Numbered from the stretch's first letter, positions 23,952 through 33,635 are shown. The stretch: 64,000 nt of DNA from Spirosoma agri (GCF_010747415.1 NZ_JAAGNZ010000001.1:3596001-3660000); one strand, 5' to 3'. Notes: a model not told the origin generated them from the letters alone. Program-made: numbers and translations.

Positions 23952-25658
23952 TTAATGCGAATCGCGCTTCACCTCACTGCCAGAGCCGCCCCGCAAGAAG
24001 TCAAAGTCGGCTCCTTCGTGTGCCTGCGTAACATGGCGAATGTACAGATTTACGTAGCCCCGTTCGTAGCCCAGATCGATCGGTTTGAAATGAACAAGTC
24101 GCCCGGCTAATTCTTCATCAGATACATGTAAATGTAGGCTTCGGTTATCGACGTCGAGTGTGATCAGATCACCATTCTGAACAAGTGCCAGATTACCGCC
24201 AACGGCTGCTTCGGGCGAAATGTGTAAAACGACCGTACCGAAGCCCGTGCCACTCATGCGCCCATCCGAAATGCGAACCATGTCGTGAACACCCAACGCC
24301 AGAATTTTGGCCGGTAGCTGCATATTACCCACTTCAGGCATTCCCGGATAGCCTTTTGGACCCACATTCTTCAGCACCAGCACACAGCTTGGATCAACGT
24401 CCAGGTCGGGATCATCGATGCGGGCTTTGTAATCATCGATATTCTCGAAAACCACCGCCCGGCCCGTGTGCTGCATCAGACTCGGCGACGCAGCCGAGGG
24501 CTTTATAACGGCCCCATTCAGGCAGAGGTTTCCCCGCAAAACCGCCACCCCCGATTCGGGTTTGAACGCGGTGGCTACCGTTGCGATCACGTCCGGATCA
24601 TAACATTGCGCATCGGCGCAGTTGTCGCCAATGGTTCGCCCATTGATCGTGAGCGCGTCATTGTGCAGATAATCCCGAAGCTCGCGAATTACGGCGGGTA
24701 ATCCACCGGCATAGAACAGGTCCTCGACAAAGTGCTCACCGGACGGTTGCAGGTTGGTCAGCAGCGGAATTTTGGCCGATAACGTATCGAAATCATCCAA
24801 CGACAAGTCGACACCAACCCGTCCGGCGATAGCGGTCAAGTGAAGGATAAAATTAGTAGAACCGCCCAACGCGGCATTGATCATAATGGCATTTTCAAAC
24901 GCCTGGCGGGTCAGAATTTTCGATGGCGTAATGCCCTCCCGCGCCAGTTCGACCGCGCGCATTCCGGTCAGATGCGCCAGCACTTTCCGGCGCGAATCGG
25001 CGGCTGGGATAGTGGCGTTATCCGGCAAGGCCAGCCCGAGCGATTCGACCATGGCCGCCATTGTCGAAGCCGTACCCATCACGGCGCAGTGTCCCTGCGA
25101 ACGGGCCATGCTGGCTTCGGCAGCCACAAATTCGGATTGGCTCATCTCACCCATTTTATAGGATTCGGCAAACCGCCACAGGTCGCTGGTCCCGATCTTG
25201 CGTCCCTGAAAACGTCCGGCCAGCATCGGCCCACCCGACACGACGAGCGTTGGAATATCGACACTACACGCGCCCATCACCAGTGAAGGCGTTGTTTTGT
25301 CGCAGCCACACATCAGAATGACCGCATCAATCGAGTTGCCGCGAATACTTTCCTCAACGTCCATACTGGCGAGATTGCGAAACAACATCGCCGTCGGTTT
25401 GATCTGGCATTCGCCGAGCGACATAACGGGGAACTCCAACGGGAAACCGCCTGCCTCCCAGACCCCACGTTTAATGGCTTCGGCCAATTCGCGGAAGTGC
25501 GCGTTGCAGGGCGTCAACTCCGACCAGGTATTACAAATGCCAATAACGGGCTTTCCCTCAAACTCATGATGCGGAAACCCCTGATTTTTCATCCAGGCGC
25601 GGTAAATAAAGCCGTCTTTACCGGTGCGGCCAAACCAATCTCGAGAACGTAGTGGCAT
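23952..25658 (-). CDS. IlvD/Edd family dehydratase (sugar-acid dehydratase type)
   Basis: Starting at ATG 25658 (MPLRSRDWFG) gives 568 residues, the length of the arabonate/xylonate-type branch. Iron-sulfur ligands appear as Cys in VIGICNTWSELTPCN, LMCGCDKTTP and CAVMGTAST. Other family marks are ALGGSTNFILHLTAIA and RISDGRMSGTGFGTVVLHI. It would dehydrate a sugar acid to a 2-keto-3-deoxy acid using an Fe-S cluster and Mg. The absence of other ilv genes, the SDR gene downstream and the opening LRSRDWFG argue for sugar-acid rather than branched-chain amino acid metabolism. The stop lies 17 bases from the RAYT unit. Confidence 0.85.
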   Translation of the reverse strand: MPLRSRDWFGRTGKDGFIYRAWMKNQGFPHHEFEGKPVIGICNTWSELTPCNAHFRELAEAIKRGVWEAGGFPLEFPVMSLGECQIKPTAMLFRNLASMDVEESIRGNSIDAVILMCGCDKTTPSLVMGACSVDIPTLVVSGGPMLAGRFQGRKIGTSDLWRFAESYKMGEMSQSEFVAAEASMARSQGHCAVMGTASTMAAMVESLGLALPDNATIPAADSRRKVLAHLTGMRAVELAREGITPSKILTRQAFENAIMINAALGGSTNFILHLTAIAGRVGVDLSLDDFDTLSAKIPLLTNLQPSGEHFVEDLFYAGGLPAVIRELRDYLHNDALTINGRTIGDNCADAQCYDPDVIATVATAFKPESGVAVLRGNLCLNGAVIKPSAASPSLMQHTGRAVVFENIDDYKARIDDPDLDVDPSCVLVLKNVGPKGYPGMPEVGNMQLPAKILALGVHDMVRISDGRMSGTGFGTVVLHISPEAAVGGNLALVQNGDLITLDVDNRSLHLHVSDEELAGRLVHFKPIDLGYERGYVNLYIRHVTQAHEGADFDFLRGGSGSEVKRDSH

Positions 25659-25940
25659 TTTTCTGTAAGCAGGTGGCAAAAGCCAGTGACTTGTTGATAC
25701 GTAGTAAAAAAAGACCCTAAATGGCATAATCTACCAGTCACAAGCCTTTGTTCATGTATTATTTTAAGGTAGTGATTTTCAGTTGGTTTCGGTTCTATCC
25801 GGGCGCAAATAAATTTTGCACACCACTCGCTCCGCGTTAAAATATTGACAATCAACAAACTAAAAATTAGTCTATCAGCGTTGTAGACTCAGTACCATCA
25901 CAAATGAGTTTTGTTAAAACGAGTTGGATTATCTTTATTG

Positions 25941-26795
25941 ATGGCCGTTGTTCGCCCGGCTGTCACGGTCGCTGCGAAGTTCACCGCCCACACAATTCCC
26001 AATCTCAAACCATCCGAAATCAGTGGTGTCATTCAGTCCGGCCTGAATAGGCTAACACCATCCGGGCTCATGCGATCCGATGCAACCCGGTCGGATATGA
26101 CCCGAACAAACGCTAAATCGGCGCTGCTGTCTTCGTCATTGGCAGCCCCGGACCTTCCGCTGCTGGATGTTGATTTTTGCGGAGAATGCCTGCCTCTCGA
26201 TCAGATCGACGTTGTTGACTGCTGGAAACACGTGTTTACGCTTTTTCGTAGCCACGCCAGTGATTTGGGAAATATTCGGCAGCGGGCAGATGCGTTCTTT
26301 CCGATCATCGACCCGATTCTGGAGAAATACGATATTCCCGATGACTTCCGCTACGTACCACTCGCCGAAAGTGCGCTCCGACCCAAAGCAATCTCGCGGG
26401 CTGGTGCAGCTGGTTACTGGCAGCTGATGCCGGCCACCGCCCGCTCATTAGGGTTACGGGTCAGCGGGCGCACCGATGAGCGGTTCAACGTTCAGAAAGC
26501 AACCGATGCTGCTTGTCGCTACCTTCGGAAACTGTATGATCAACTGGGTTCCTGGTCGCTGGTAGCCGCTGCCTACAATGCAGGGCCCGGTCTGATGAAG
26601 AATCAATTAAAGCGCTACGAACACCGCGATTACTACCGGATGAGCCTCCCTCGAGAAACCAAATACTACCTGTATCGGGTGTTGCTTTATAAAGAATTAC
26701 TGTCTCGGCCCAACGATTACTCATCGTTTTTAGCGCCTGCCCCTCAGACAGCCTACCGATTTCAGCCGATTGCGTTAACGCAGCAACCCGGTTAG
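25941..26795 (+). CDS. Lytic transglycosylase (SLT/GH23, MltD-like)
   Basis: Starting at ATG 25941 gives 284 residues; a TTG at 25911 would add ten mostly hydrophobic residues and cannot be excluded. The SLT domain is at about residues 110-250: catalytic Glu in LAESALRPKAIS, GAAGYWQLMPATARSLGL, and the closing AYNAGPG motif. It cleaves peptidoglycan glycan strands to anhydro-muropeptides. The N-terminal 80 residues look like a signal peptide plus a low-complexity linker. There is no LysM domain, unlike classical MltD. A hairpin terminator follows. Confidence 0.85.
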   Translation: MAVVRPAVTVAAKFTAHTIPNLKPSEISGVIQSGLNRLTPSGLMRSDATRSDMTRTNAKSALLSSSLAAPDLPLLDVDFCGECLPLDQIDVVDCWKHVFTLFRSHASDLGNIRQRADAFFPIIDPILEKYDIPDDFRYVPLAESALRPKAISRAGAAGYWQLMPATARSLGLRVSGRTDERFNVQKATDAACRYLRKLYDQLGSWSLVAAAYNAGPGLMKNQLKRYEHRDYYRMSLPRETKYYLYRVLLYKELLSRPNDYSSFLAPAPQTAYRFQPIALTQQPG

Positions 26796-26818
26796 AGTTA
26801 GGTTGTACTGACTGATAT

Positions 26819-26854
26819 AAGAGAAGGTCTGCTACTCAGCGGGCCTTCTCTTTT
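26819..26854 (+). terminator. Terminator of the lytic transglycosylase gene
   Basis: Stem AAGAGAAGG/CCTTCTCTT (9 bases) with a 16-base loop, followed by T residues. Confidence 0.75.
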
Positions 26855-26967
26855 GTTGTCTTACCCCGCTCTGCCAGTCACTGAAATTCGTTTGCCGGAC
26901 AAGTTTCGTACTGCGAATTGATTCCTCACTAACTGCGGTAGGATGCGTAAAATGAAGCGAAGTCATC

Positions 26968-26975
26968 TACCTTTG
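26968..26975 (+). promoter_or_regulatory. -7 promoter box upstream of mlaE homologue
   Basis: TACCTTTG matches the Bacteroidota consensus TAnnTTTG exactly. No clear -33 TTTG lies at the expected spacing, so the start site is approximate (about 26982). Confidence 0.4.
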
Positions 26976-27113
26976 CCGATCAGTTAGCGATCTTTTCTGC
27001 GGCTTGGTTTGGCCTATTTTGGCACACTTTGTGAGGCTAGCGCCTAAATTAAAACCCAAACCGCTCAAATCAGTTATTAGCATTATCAAATCAGTACTAC
27101 TGTCAGCGCTTTA

Positions 27114-27929
27114 ATGCAGTCAGACACCACCAATTCCGCAAGCAAGTCATCCAGCAAGCCCGTCGTTACCCGGCGACTGGACAAATTTTTCCTAAACCTG
27201 GCCGATGTAGCGGCTTTTGTCGGACGCTTTTTTCGGGAAGTGCTGGTTCCCCCCTACGAATTCAAGGAGATCATCCGGCAGTGCTACGAAGTGGGTTACC
27301 GGTCCTTATTGCTGATCTCAACAACGGGTTTCATCACGGGTATCGTTTTTACTAACCAGTCGCGACCGTCGCTCTCCGAGTTCGGGGCTACTTCGTGGCT
27401 ACCTTCCCTGATTGCCATTGCGATCGTGCGCGCGTTAGGACCACTCGTAACGGCGTTGATTGCATCCGGTAAAGTTGGGTCCAGTATTGGTGCCGAGTTG
27501 GGCTCCATGAATGTAACCGAGCAGATCGACGCCATGGAAGTTTCGGGCACCAATCCATTCAAATTTCTGGTTGTCAGTCGCGTACTGGCTACGTCGATCA
27601 CGATCCCGGTACTCACGATGTACACCATTTTCGTGGCGCTGCTTGGGGCCTATATTAACGTTAACTTAAACGAGCAGACTAGTTTCACCTCCTTTTTTCA
27701 GGAAGTATTCGGTGCTATATCGTACGTCGACATTTTCGCGTCCATCACCAAATCGATCGTGTTTGGCTTCACGATTGGGATGGTTGGCTGTTACAAAGGT
27801 TACCATTCGTCGAAGGGAACCGAGGGTGTCGGTAAAGCGGCCAACGCATCCGTTGTGACCGCCATGTTCCTCGTATTTATTGAAGAACTTCTGTCGCTTC
27901 AGATCATCGCGGCCCTACGGGGAAGCTGA
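27114..27929 (+). CDS. mlaE: MlaE-type ABC transporter permease
   Basis: The 271-residue membrane protein of the MlaE/YrbE family spans the inner membrane with about five to six helices. Family marks are TTGFITGIVFTNQSRPSL, ARALGPLVTALIASGKVG with the conserved GSSIGAELGSM, and EQIDAMEVSGTNPFKFLVV. Together with the ATPase and MCE protein encoded next it should move phospholipids between the membranes. The 30-residue N-terminus (Ser/Thr/Lys-rich) is cytoplasmic. It is the first gene of the operon mlaE-mlaF-mlaD. Confidence 0.9.
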   Translation: MQSDTTNSASKSSSKPVVTRRLDKFFLNLADVAAFVGRFFREVLVPPYEFKEIIRQCYEVGYRSLLLISTTGFITGIVFTNQSRPSLSEFGATSWLPSLIAIAIVRALGPLVTALIASGKVGSSIGAELGSMNVTEQIDAMEVSGTNPFKFLVVSRVLATSITIPVLTMYTIFVALLGAYINVNLNEQTSFTSFFQEVFGAISYVDIFASITKSIVFGFTIGMVGCYKGYHSSKGTEGVGKAANASVVTAMFLVFIEELLSLQIIAALRGS

Positions 27930-27985
27930 TAAACTGAGTGATTGTGCAAGTACCCAAATTACCTATTTACCCAATTACTAAATCA

Positions 27986-28741
27986 ATGACACAACCAACC
28001 GATCCCATCATCAGCATCCACGACCTGAAAAAGTCGTTTGGAGATTTACACGTGCTGCGTGGGGTTGACCTGGATGTAAACCGGGGCGAAAATGTGGCTG
28101 TACTGGGGCGTTCCGGTACGGGTAAATCGGTGTTGATCAAAATTCTTGTGGGTCTTCTGAAGCCCGATTCCGGAACCGTTACCGTGCTTGGGCAGGACGT
28201 TGAACAATTACGCGGTCCGGAACTCGATCAGTTTCGGCAGAAGGTTGGGTTCTCCTTTCAGAGTAGCGCCTTGTATGATAGTATGAGCATCCGGGAAAAT
28301 CTGGAATTTCCGCTGGTCCGGAACGTTCGTAACCTGACGCAGGGCGAGATCGATCGTGCGGTCGAGGAAGCACTGGCCGACGTAGGTTTGTCGCAAACAA
28401 TCAACCAGATGCCTTCTGAGTTGTCGGGTGGCCAGCGCAAACGCATTGGCATCGCCCGAACGCTTATCCTGAAGCCCGAGATTATGCTTTACGATGAGCC
28501 AACGGCTGGCCTTGACCCGATCACGAGTGTCGAGATCAATAACCTGATCAATGAAGTACGGGAACGCTTCAAGGCTACGTCCATCATTATTACGCACGAC
28601 CTGACCTGTGCCAAAACCACTGGCGATCGGGTAGCGATGCTACTGGATGGGCGTTTTGCGCGGGTTGGTCCTTTCGAAGAGGTTTTTGCCGACCCCGACG
28701 AACGAATCCAGCAGTTTTACAACTATAAATTTGTCAATTAA
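27986..28741 (+). CDS. mlaF: MlaF-type ABC transporter ATPase
   Basis: Starting at ATG 27986 gives 251 residues. Walker A is GRSGTGKS (about residue 42), the signature is LSGGQRKR (about 146), Walker B is LYDEP, and the switch His is in IIITHDL. The D-loop reads TAGLDP. It powers the MlaE-type permease. A GTG/ATG-like upstream extension from 27938 would translate a short TTACC-rich spacer and is rejected. The spacer to the previous gene has repeated TTACC/TACCC words. Confidence 0.92.
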   Translation: MTQPTDPIISIHDLKKSFGDLHVLRGVDLDVNRGENVAVLGRSGTGKSVLIKILVGLLKPDSGTVTVLGQDVEQLRGPELDQFRQKVGFSFQSSALYDSMSIRENLEFPLVRNVRNLTQGEIDRAVEEALADVGLSQTINQMPSELSGGQRKRIGIARTLILKPEIMLYDEPTAGLDPITSVEINNLINEVRERFKATSIIITHDLTCAKTTGDRVAMLLDGRFARVGPFEEVFADPDERIQQFYNYKFVN

Positions 28742-28841
28742 CATAGTCCGGTAACTGGATGATTGAGCGATTCAGCCGCTATTTCTTAACCAATTACCCC
28801 ATTTATAAAGTTACCTAGTTACCCCCATCAATCAAGTCACT

Positions 28842-29864
28842 ATGAGTTCGGAATCAAACAAACGCTCTATCGTTGTCGGCATCTTTGTTCTGCTGGGCAT
28901 TGTCATCTTTGTCGCCGGGGTGTTTGTGTTGGGCGGCCAGCAAAAACGCTTCACCAAAAGCATTCGTCTGATTGCTGTCTTTAAAGACGTATCGGGTTTG
29001 AAAGCAGGCAACAACGTTTGGTTTTCAGGCGTTAAGGTCGGCACCGTTAAGCGCGTCAGTATCTACAGCAATGCGCAGGTCGAAGTAGATATGGACGTTG
29101 AACAAAGTTCGCAGCAGTACATCCGGAAAGATGCTAACGCCACCATCAGCTCCGATGGACTGATCGGCAACAAGATTGTTGTCATTGCGGGTGGCACGAA
29201 CAACCACCCGGAAGTTGAAAACGGCGACCGCTTGAAAACGCTTTCGGCGTTGAGTTCCGATCAGATTATGGCAACGCTTCAGGAGAACAACAATAACCTC
29301 CTGAAGGTAACCAACGATTTTAAGGAACTGGTTGGCAATCTCAAAAAGGGGAAAGGTACTGTGGGAGCCGTTCTGACGGATTCGATGGTGGCCAATAATT
29401 TCAAAAAGGCCATGGAAAATCTGGAAAAGGCGTCGGCCAACACTGTAAGCGTTACCGGATCAGTCTCAAAGTTTGCCTCCCGGCTGAATACCCCCGGTAC
29501 GCTGGCGAATGAATTGGTTTCAGACACGGCCATCTTCCGCAAACTGAGCCGCTCCGCCAGCAAACTCGAAAGCGCAGCGACTTCGGCTGATGTATCCGTT
29601 GGTAGTCTACGGCGCACTACCGACAATTTCAACCGGGCCTCCGAGAAACTCAATAACAACAATAGCCCACTGGGCGTACTACTGACCGACCAGGAAACAG
29701 CGGCTAACCTTCGGGCCACGCTTCGCAATCTGAACAGCGGTACGGTATTGCTGAATGAGGATCTGAAAGCTGCGCAGAGTAACTTCCTGCTGCGAGGCTT
29801 TTTCAAGAAAAAAGCGAAAGCTGATGCAAAAAAACTAGCTGACAGCACAGCCGCCAAGCCCTAG
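28842..29864 (+). CDS. mlaD: MlaD/MCE family substrate-binding protein
   Basis: The 340-residue protein has an N-terminal membrane helix (about residues 9-30) and an MCE domain at about residues 38-120, with VSGLKAGNNVWFSGVKVGTV and a DGLIGNKIVVI segment. A long coiled-coil-like tail rich in Asn, Ala, Leu and Thr follows. It is anchored in the inner membrane and reaches into the periplasm to carry lipid for MlaEF. Single-MCE proteins with long tails are common in Bacteroidota. It ends the operon. Confidence 0.88.
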   Translation: MSSESNKRSIVVGIFVLLGIVIFVAGVFVLGGQQKRFTKSIRLIAVFKDVSGLKAGNNVWFSGVKVGTVKRVSIYSNAQVEVDMDVEQSSQQYIRKDANATISSDGLIGNKIVVIAGGTNNHPEVENGDRLKTLSALSSDQIMATLQENNNNLLKVTNDFKELVGNLKKGKGTVGAVLTDSMVANNFKKAMENLEKASANTVSVTGSVSKFASRLNTPGTLANELVSDTAIFRKLSRSASKLESAATSADVSVGSLRRTTDNFNRASEKLNNNNSPLGVLLTDQETAANLRATLRNLNSGTVLLNEDLKAAQSNFLLRGFFKKKAKADAKKLADSTAAKP

Positions 29865-29947
29865 GCAGCCCGTTTTGATAGTGTAGAACAGGCTGTAAGC
29901 GTATACTAGCACTCTTGCTCGTACGTTACTAAATTGCACAGACTAAC

Positions 29948-29955
29948 TACCTTTG
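29948..29955 (+). promoter_or_regulatory. -7 promoter box of the small secreted protein gene
   Basis: TACCTTTG, an exact consensus, 90 bases before the ATG at 30045; the -33 element is not clear. Confidence 0.4.
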
Positions 29956-30044
29956 CCAGTGGGTGTGGACTAAAAAACGACCCTTGTTGGCAGAGGTAGT
30001 GTCTTGAAAAAGCCTTCCGGTCAAACCCTAAATTCTGAAGCCGT

Positions 30045-30431
30045 ATGTGGATACGCTTCTTGATTTCGCTTTCTTGGCTTGTTCTGACGATTACCCTGCC
30101 ACGCGTTCATGAACAGGCAAACGGGCAGACGATCTCGTTCCCAACCTACCAGCAAATCAAGCCCAGCCATTCGGAGATTATCGATCAGGTTACACCAAAA
30201 AAACTACCAGCAACACACGGTCAGGTAATTATTACCAGGGCATCATCACTGAATTTATACGATTACCCGGCAGGAACAGTCACGTATTATTTGAATGAAC
30301 AGCCAACCACGGATGTCAATTATGTCAAGAAGGTTTTGGCTACTAAGAGTATCGTGATCGAAACCATCGCCATTGAGCCACCCACTGAAAGCGGTAAGCG
30401 AACGATCAGAATAAAATACGAAGCCCGTTAA
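30045..30431 (+). CDS. Small secreted protein of unknown function
   Basis: The 128-residue protein has a signal peptide (LISLSWLVLTITLP). The mature part shows no recognised domain. It contains VIITRASSLNLYDYPAGTVT, which resembles short beta-sandwich regions, and a final IRIKYEAR strand. Neither cysteines nor catalytic motifs are present. I do not recognise it. It is flanked by its own -7 box and by another -7 box for the next gene, so it is probably monocistronic. Confidence 0.6.
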   Translation: MWIRFLISLSWLVLTITLPRVHEQANGQTISFPTYQQIKPSHSEIIDQVTPKKLPATHGQVIITRASSLNLYDYPAGTVTYYLNEQPTTDVNYVKKVLATKSIVIETIAIEPPTESGKRTIRIKYEAR

Positions 30432-30462
30432 CAATCTGTATACTAGCAATTAATCATCATGC

Positions 30463-30470
30463 TATATTTG
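30463..30470 (+). promoter_or_regulatory. -7 promoter box of the kelch-like lipoprotein gene
   Basis: TATATTTG fits TAnnTTTG and lies 28 bases before the ATG at 30499. The -33 region is weak. Confidence 0.45.
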
Positions 30471-30498
30471 GGCCATAACTTATAGTTTTTGGCAAAGC

Positions 30499-31941
30499 AT
30501 GAATGACAAACGTTTGCTACTGCTATTTCTCATCCTGGTATCGTCTTGCCAGAACCCACAGGAAGCCACACCAGCCAACCTAACCGCTAATCTTAAAGAA
30601 GTCGGTATCAATGCCGTTGGCCTGACATTCAGTGACGTTAGCCTGGAGGCCCACAGCAGCCAGAATACAGTTACGATACGCTGTTCTGTTTACTTTAATG
30701 ATGGTCCGATAAACGTTCGCCAGTTCGGGTACTGCTTTTCGGAAACAGATAGTTTACCCCAACTCAGCAGCTCCGGCGCTCAGCAGGTAACCGCTCCATT
30801 CCCGAACCGATTTGGCAGCACCAATGCGCTCGAAGCGACGCTGACCAATCTGAAGCGCGGCCAAACTTATTTCGTTGATCCTTATGTCATTCTGGAAAAC
30901 GGCGATGTCCTGTATGGTCGCTTCAATTTTGCCGACCGACTATCCCGCTTCGACCATAAAGCCATTGCCTTTCAGTTACCCCAGCGGCCTGCCCTGCAAC
31001 CTGCACAGCTGGTAAACCGATCTAAAGTGCCTACGCCTGTCGTGTCGGATGGGTCAATGCCGATTCCCAACTATCATCAATTTATTACGTTGCGTGGTCG
31101 TCTTTATTCATTTTACCCCAGTGGCGAACTAACGGCTTATGACGCGCTGGCTGATCAGTGGACACCCCAGCAGAGTCTGGGACAAAGTGTATTTGCGATG
31201 TCGCCCATCGTGTTCGCGGCCAATGACAAGCTCTACGTACACGCCACTAAAAACTACTGGTATCCCACCGGCAAGGAGCCTATGATGTGGGAGTATGATC
31301 CGAAACGAAATACCTGGACCAATCTGGGGCAAAAGGCGGCCGAAAATCTGTTCAATAGTTTCTACCAGTTATCGGCTGAGAACAACGCCTACTTTGTCAA
31401 CACCTTCCCATTCCAGACCCTTTCGTTCGATACGCAGCAAAATCAGACCACGGCGATCGACAAGCCGGTGCTTCGGGCAAATCGGGGTAGTACGCCCTAT
31501 TATCTGGCGAGCGACGGCGATTTCTACAACGCAATTCCACTAAATGTCAATAACGGGCAAGGCACTGTGAGTGAGCAAATTGTCCGGTACGATCTGGACA
31601 CGGACCACATTGAGGAAGAATCCACGTTGCAGAAAACGCTGGCTCAGCAAGGGTATACGAATTACTCGTTTCTCATGCCGGTTGGTTCAGAATTGTTCGT
31701 TGGTTTAGGGTCTGCCAATAATCTGCTGGTACAGCCGGGCAGTGTACGGGCCCGGGGAATTTTGTATCGAGACGAGCTAGTGCAATACTCGCTGTCCGAT
31801 CGTCGAACCATAACCTACTATGACCTCCCCGGTCTATCAGACAATGATCAGCGGTTTGCGCTACTGCCACTCACCGTCAACAATCGACTGTATGTGTTCA
31901 ACCGGACGACTGGTGCGTTGACCGAAATATTCCTTAAATAG
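30499..31941 (+). CDS. Lipoprotein with kelch-like repeats
   Basis: The 480-residue protein has a lipoprotein signal (LLFLILVSSCQNPQ, Cys about residue 17). Residues 35-150 form a Bacteroidota-type extracellular beta-sandwich (V.IRCSVYFNDGPINVRQFG, then GQTYFVDPYVILENGDVLYG). From about 190 onward, repeats of the form YxFYPSGELTAYDALADQWT and MMWEYDPKRNTWTNLGQKA match kelch motifs, giving a probable beta-propeller. The likely place is the outer membrane surface, and the ligand is unknown. Its stop overlaps by 8 bases the stop of the convergent transporter gene. Confidence 0.75.
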   Translation: MNDKRLLLLFLILVSSCQNPQEATPANLTANLKEVGINAVGLTFSDVSLEAHSSQNTVTIRCSVYFNDGPINVRQFGYCFSETDSLPQLSSSGAQQVTAPFPNRFGSTNALEATLTNLKRGQTYFVDPYVILENGDVLYGRFNFADRLSRFDHKAIAFQLPQRPALQPAQLVNRSKVPTPVVSDGSMPIPNYHQFITLRGRLYSFYPSGELTAYDALADQWTPQQSLGQSVFAMSPIVFAANDKLYVHATKNYWYPTGKEPMMWEYDPKRNTWTNLGQKAAENLFNSFYQLSAENNAYFVNTFPFQTLSFDTQQNQTTAIDKPVLRANRGSTPYYLASDGDFYNAIPLNVNNGQGTVSEQIVRYDLDTDHIEEESTLQKTLAQQGYTNYSFLMPVGSELFVGLGSANNLLVQPGSVRARGILYRDELVQYSLSDRRTITYYDLPGLSDNDQRFALLPLTVNNRLYVFNRTTGALTEIFLK

Positions 31942-32884
31942 CGAGTAGTTCCTGCCACGAAATCAAGCCGATAGCCAGCACCGCCAGCCCTAGACCAATC
32001 TTATTCGCGGTCGACAGTTTTTCCCGGAAAAAGAGAACGGCCATCAGCGCAGCGACCAGAATGACGCCGATGTTGTAGAGCGGATACACAAACGCGCCGT
32101 TGCCGCCAAACTGCGACAACGTCAGCAGCAGCGTATAGAAACTAAGGAAGTTCGGAACGCCGAGCGTAACCGCACCAACCAGACTACGCGCCTGAATAGC
32201 CTCTTTTCCCTGGATGACGCGCACTAGCAACATCAGCAAGCCCGTGACAATCGCCCCCAGCACCATTGTCAGCGTGACAACGATGGTTTTGTCCGCCGAC
32301 GGGATATAGCGAATGTTCATGTAATTGATCATCGTATTGGTCGCGCCATAGAACAGAAACACGGCTACGGGCAACAACACTGTTAGCCCTACTCGGCGCG
32401 GTCCGGCGGCTGACGATGCCACTCCTCCCGCCGGAACAGGCGTTTCTATTGATAGATCGGTCGGCTCCTTTTTATACGTACTTAATCCCACGGCAACCAC
32501 GGCTAGGAATAGACCCAGGTAATTCAGCGCATCGAAGGATTTGCCGCCCGTCTGAAAAACGAAGAGGCTGAAGCAGACCGGAATCACGAGCGACAGGTTG
32601 TTGGCCAGCGACGTGGCGGTAATTCCCATGCGTTGTGTCGATGCGCCAGACAGCATGAACGTCAGGATAAAGCCCACGCCCAGTCCAAAGGCCAGCCATG
32701 TCCACGTCTGCCCGAAGTCGACCGAGAACGACTGTCCAGCGGGCAACAACAGATAACCGGTTAGAAAACAAACGGGATAGTTGAAAACGATGGCCTGAAA
32801 CGTATTGACGTCATAGTGGGGAAACAGCCGAAAATTCAGCAGCAACACCACCGAAAGCAGAACACTTAATACAAGAAAGAGCAT
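31934..32884 (-). CDS. EamA/DMT family transporter
   Basis: From the ATG at 32884 (MLFLVLSVLLSVVLLLNF) the protein has 316 residues; in-frame starts further upstream (to 32962) would add a basic segment and are less likely. About ten membrane helices are visible, with an internal EamA repeat and a Pro/Ala-rich cytoplasmic loop around residue 170 (SIETPVPAGGVASSAAGPRR). It probably exports or imports a small metabolite; the substrate is unknown. It is separate from the other EamA gene in this window and only distantly similar by eye. Confidence 0.8.
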   Translation of the reverse strand: MLFLVLSVLLSVVLLLNFRLFPHYDVNTFQAIVFNYPVCFLTGYLLLPAGQSFSVDFGQTWTWLAFGLGVGFILTFMLSGASTQRMGITATSLANNLSLVIPVCFSLFVFQTGGKSFDALNYLGLFLAVVAVGLSTYKKEPTDLSIETPVPAGGVASSAAGPRRVGLTVLLPVAVFLFYGATNTMINYMNIRYIPSADKTIVVTLTMVLGAIVTGLLMLLVRVIQGKEAIQARSLVGAVTLGVPNFLSFYTLLLTLSQFGGNGAFVYPLYNIGVILVAALMAVLFFREKLSTANKIGLGLAVLAIGLISWQELLAI

Positions 32885-33024
32885 AGAGCGACACGGGTCT
32901 ATCAGGAGTCTGGAAGCGATTGACCAGCGCATAAAATAAGTCATCATTCGCAGGCCAAACAATACGCACGAATCAGGGTTCTAATTACTAATCTGTATAT
33001 CAACGTTATAAAGGCAACAAAACC

Positions 33025-33582
33025 ATGAAAAAGACCATTCTCCTGGCCCTCCTGATCGCAAGTGGCCTGACGCTGCAATCGTGCGGCAGTAGTGAAAAGA
33101 AAGACAGTGAAGAGCGCGCTGAACAGGCCAATGAAGCCAAAAGTACGTCGGACGATGACGACTCTGAATTCGCCGTAAAAGCAGCCAGTGGCGGTATGTT
33201 GGAAGTTGAACTAGGTCGACTGGCTCAGGAAAAAGCCCAAAATCAGCAGGTAAAAGACTTTGGCGCGATGATGGTAAAAGATCATTCGAAGGCAAACGAC
33301 GAACTTAAATCACTGGCTGCCAGCAAAAATATCACCCTGCCAACAACGCTGGGGGAAGATCACCAGAAACATGTGAATGAGCTGGCGAAGCTCTCCGGCA
33401 AAGAATTCGACAAGAAATATGTAAGCCTGATGGTTGATGATCATAAGGAGGATATCGACGAATTCGAAGAGGCCAGCAAAGATGCGAAAGACCCTGATAT
33501 CAAGGCACTTGCTACAAAAACGTTACCAACGCTGAAAGAGCATCTGACCAAAATCCAGGCAATCAACGATGCCTTGAAATAA
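33025..33582 (+). CDS. DUF4142 lipoprotein
   Basis: The 185-residue protein has a lipoprotein signal (LALLIASGLTLQSC), an acidic linker, and a DUF4142 helical domain. That domain opens EFAVKAASGGMLEVELGRLA, continues NQQVKDFGAMMVKDHSKAND and ends with the four-helix-like DHKEDIDEFEEASKDAKDPD. The fold is ferritin-like. The domain occurs in Bacteroidota and Proteobacteria envelope proteins of unknown activity, so an envelope-stress role is a guess. A terminator follows. Confidence 0.88.
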   Translation: MKKTILLALLIASGLTLQSCGSSEKKDSEERAEQANEAKSTSDDDDSEFAVKAASGGMLEVELGRLAQEKAQNQQVKDFGAMMVKDHSKANDELKSLAASKNITLPTTLGEDHQKHVNELAKLSGKEFDKKYVSLMVDDHKEDIDEFEEASKDAKDPDIKALATKTLPTLKEHLTKIQAINDALK

Positions 33583-33599
33583 GCGTAATTCGCCACTAA

Positions 33600-33635
33600 A
33601 AAAAGGGCACTACCAGTTGGTCGGTGCCCTTTTTT
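33600..33635 (+). terminator. Terminator of the DUF4142 gene
   Basis: Stem AAAAAGGGCAC/GTGCCCTTTTT with a 13-base loop and further T, 17 bases after the stop. Confidence 0.9.

Larger units (their letters stand above)
26796..27113 (+). other. Noncoding gap upstream of the mla-type operon
   Basis: This 318-base gap carries the terminator of the transglycosylase gene (26819-26854) and a -7 box TACCTTTG at 26968-26975, about 140 bases before the permease ATG. No ORF with a convincing start is present in the rest. Confidence 0.6.
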
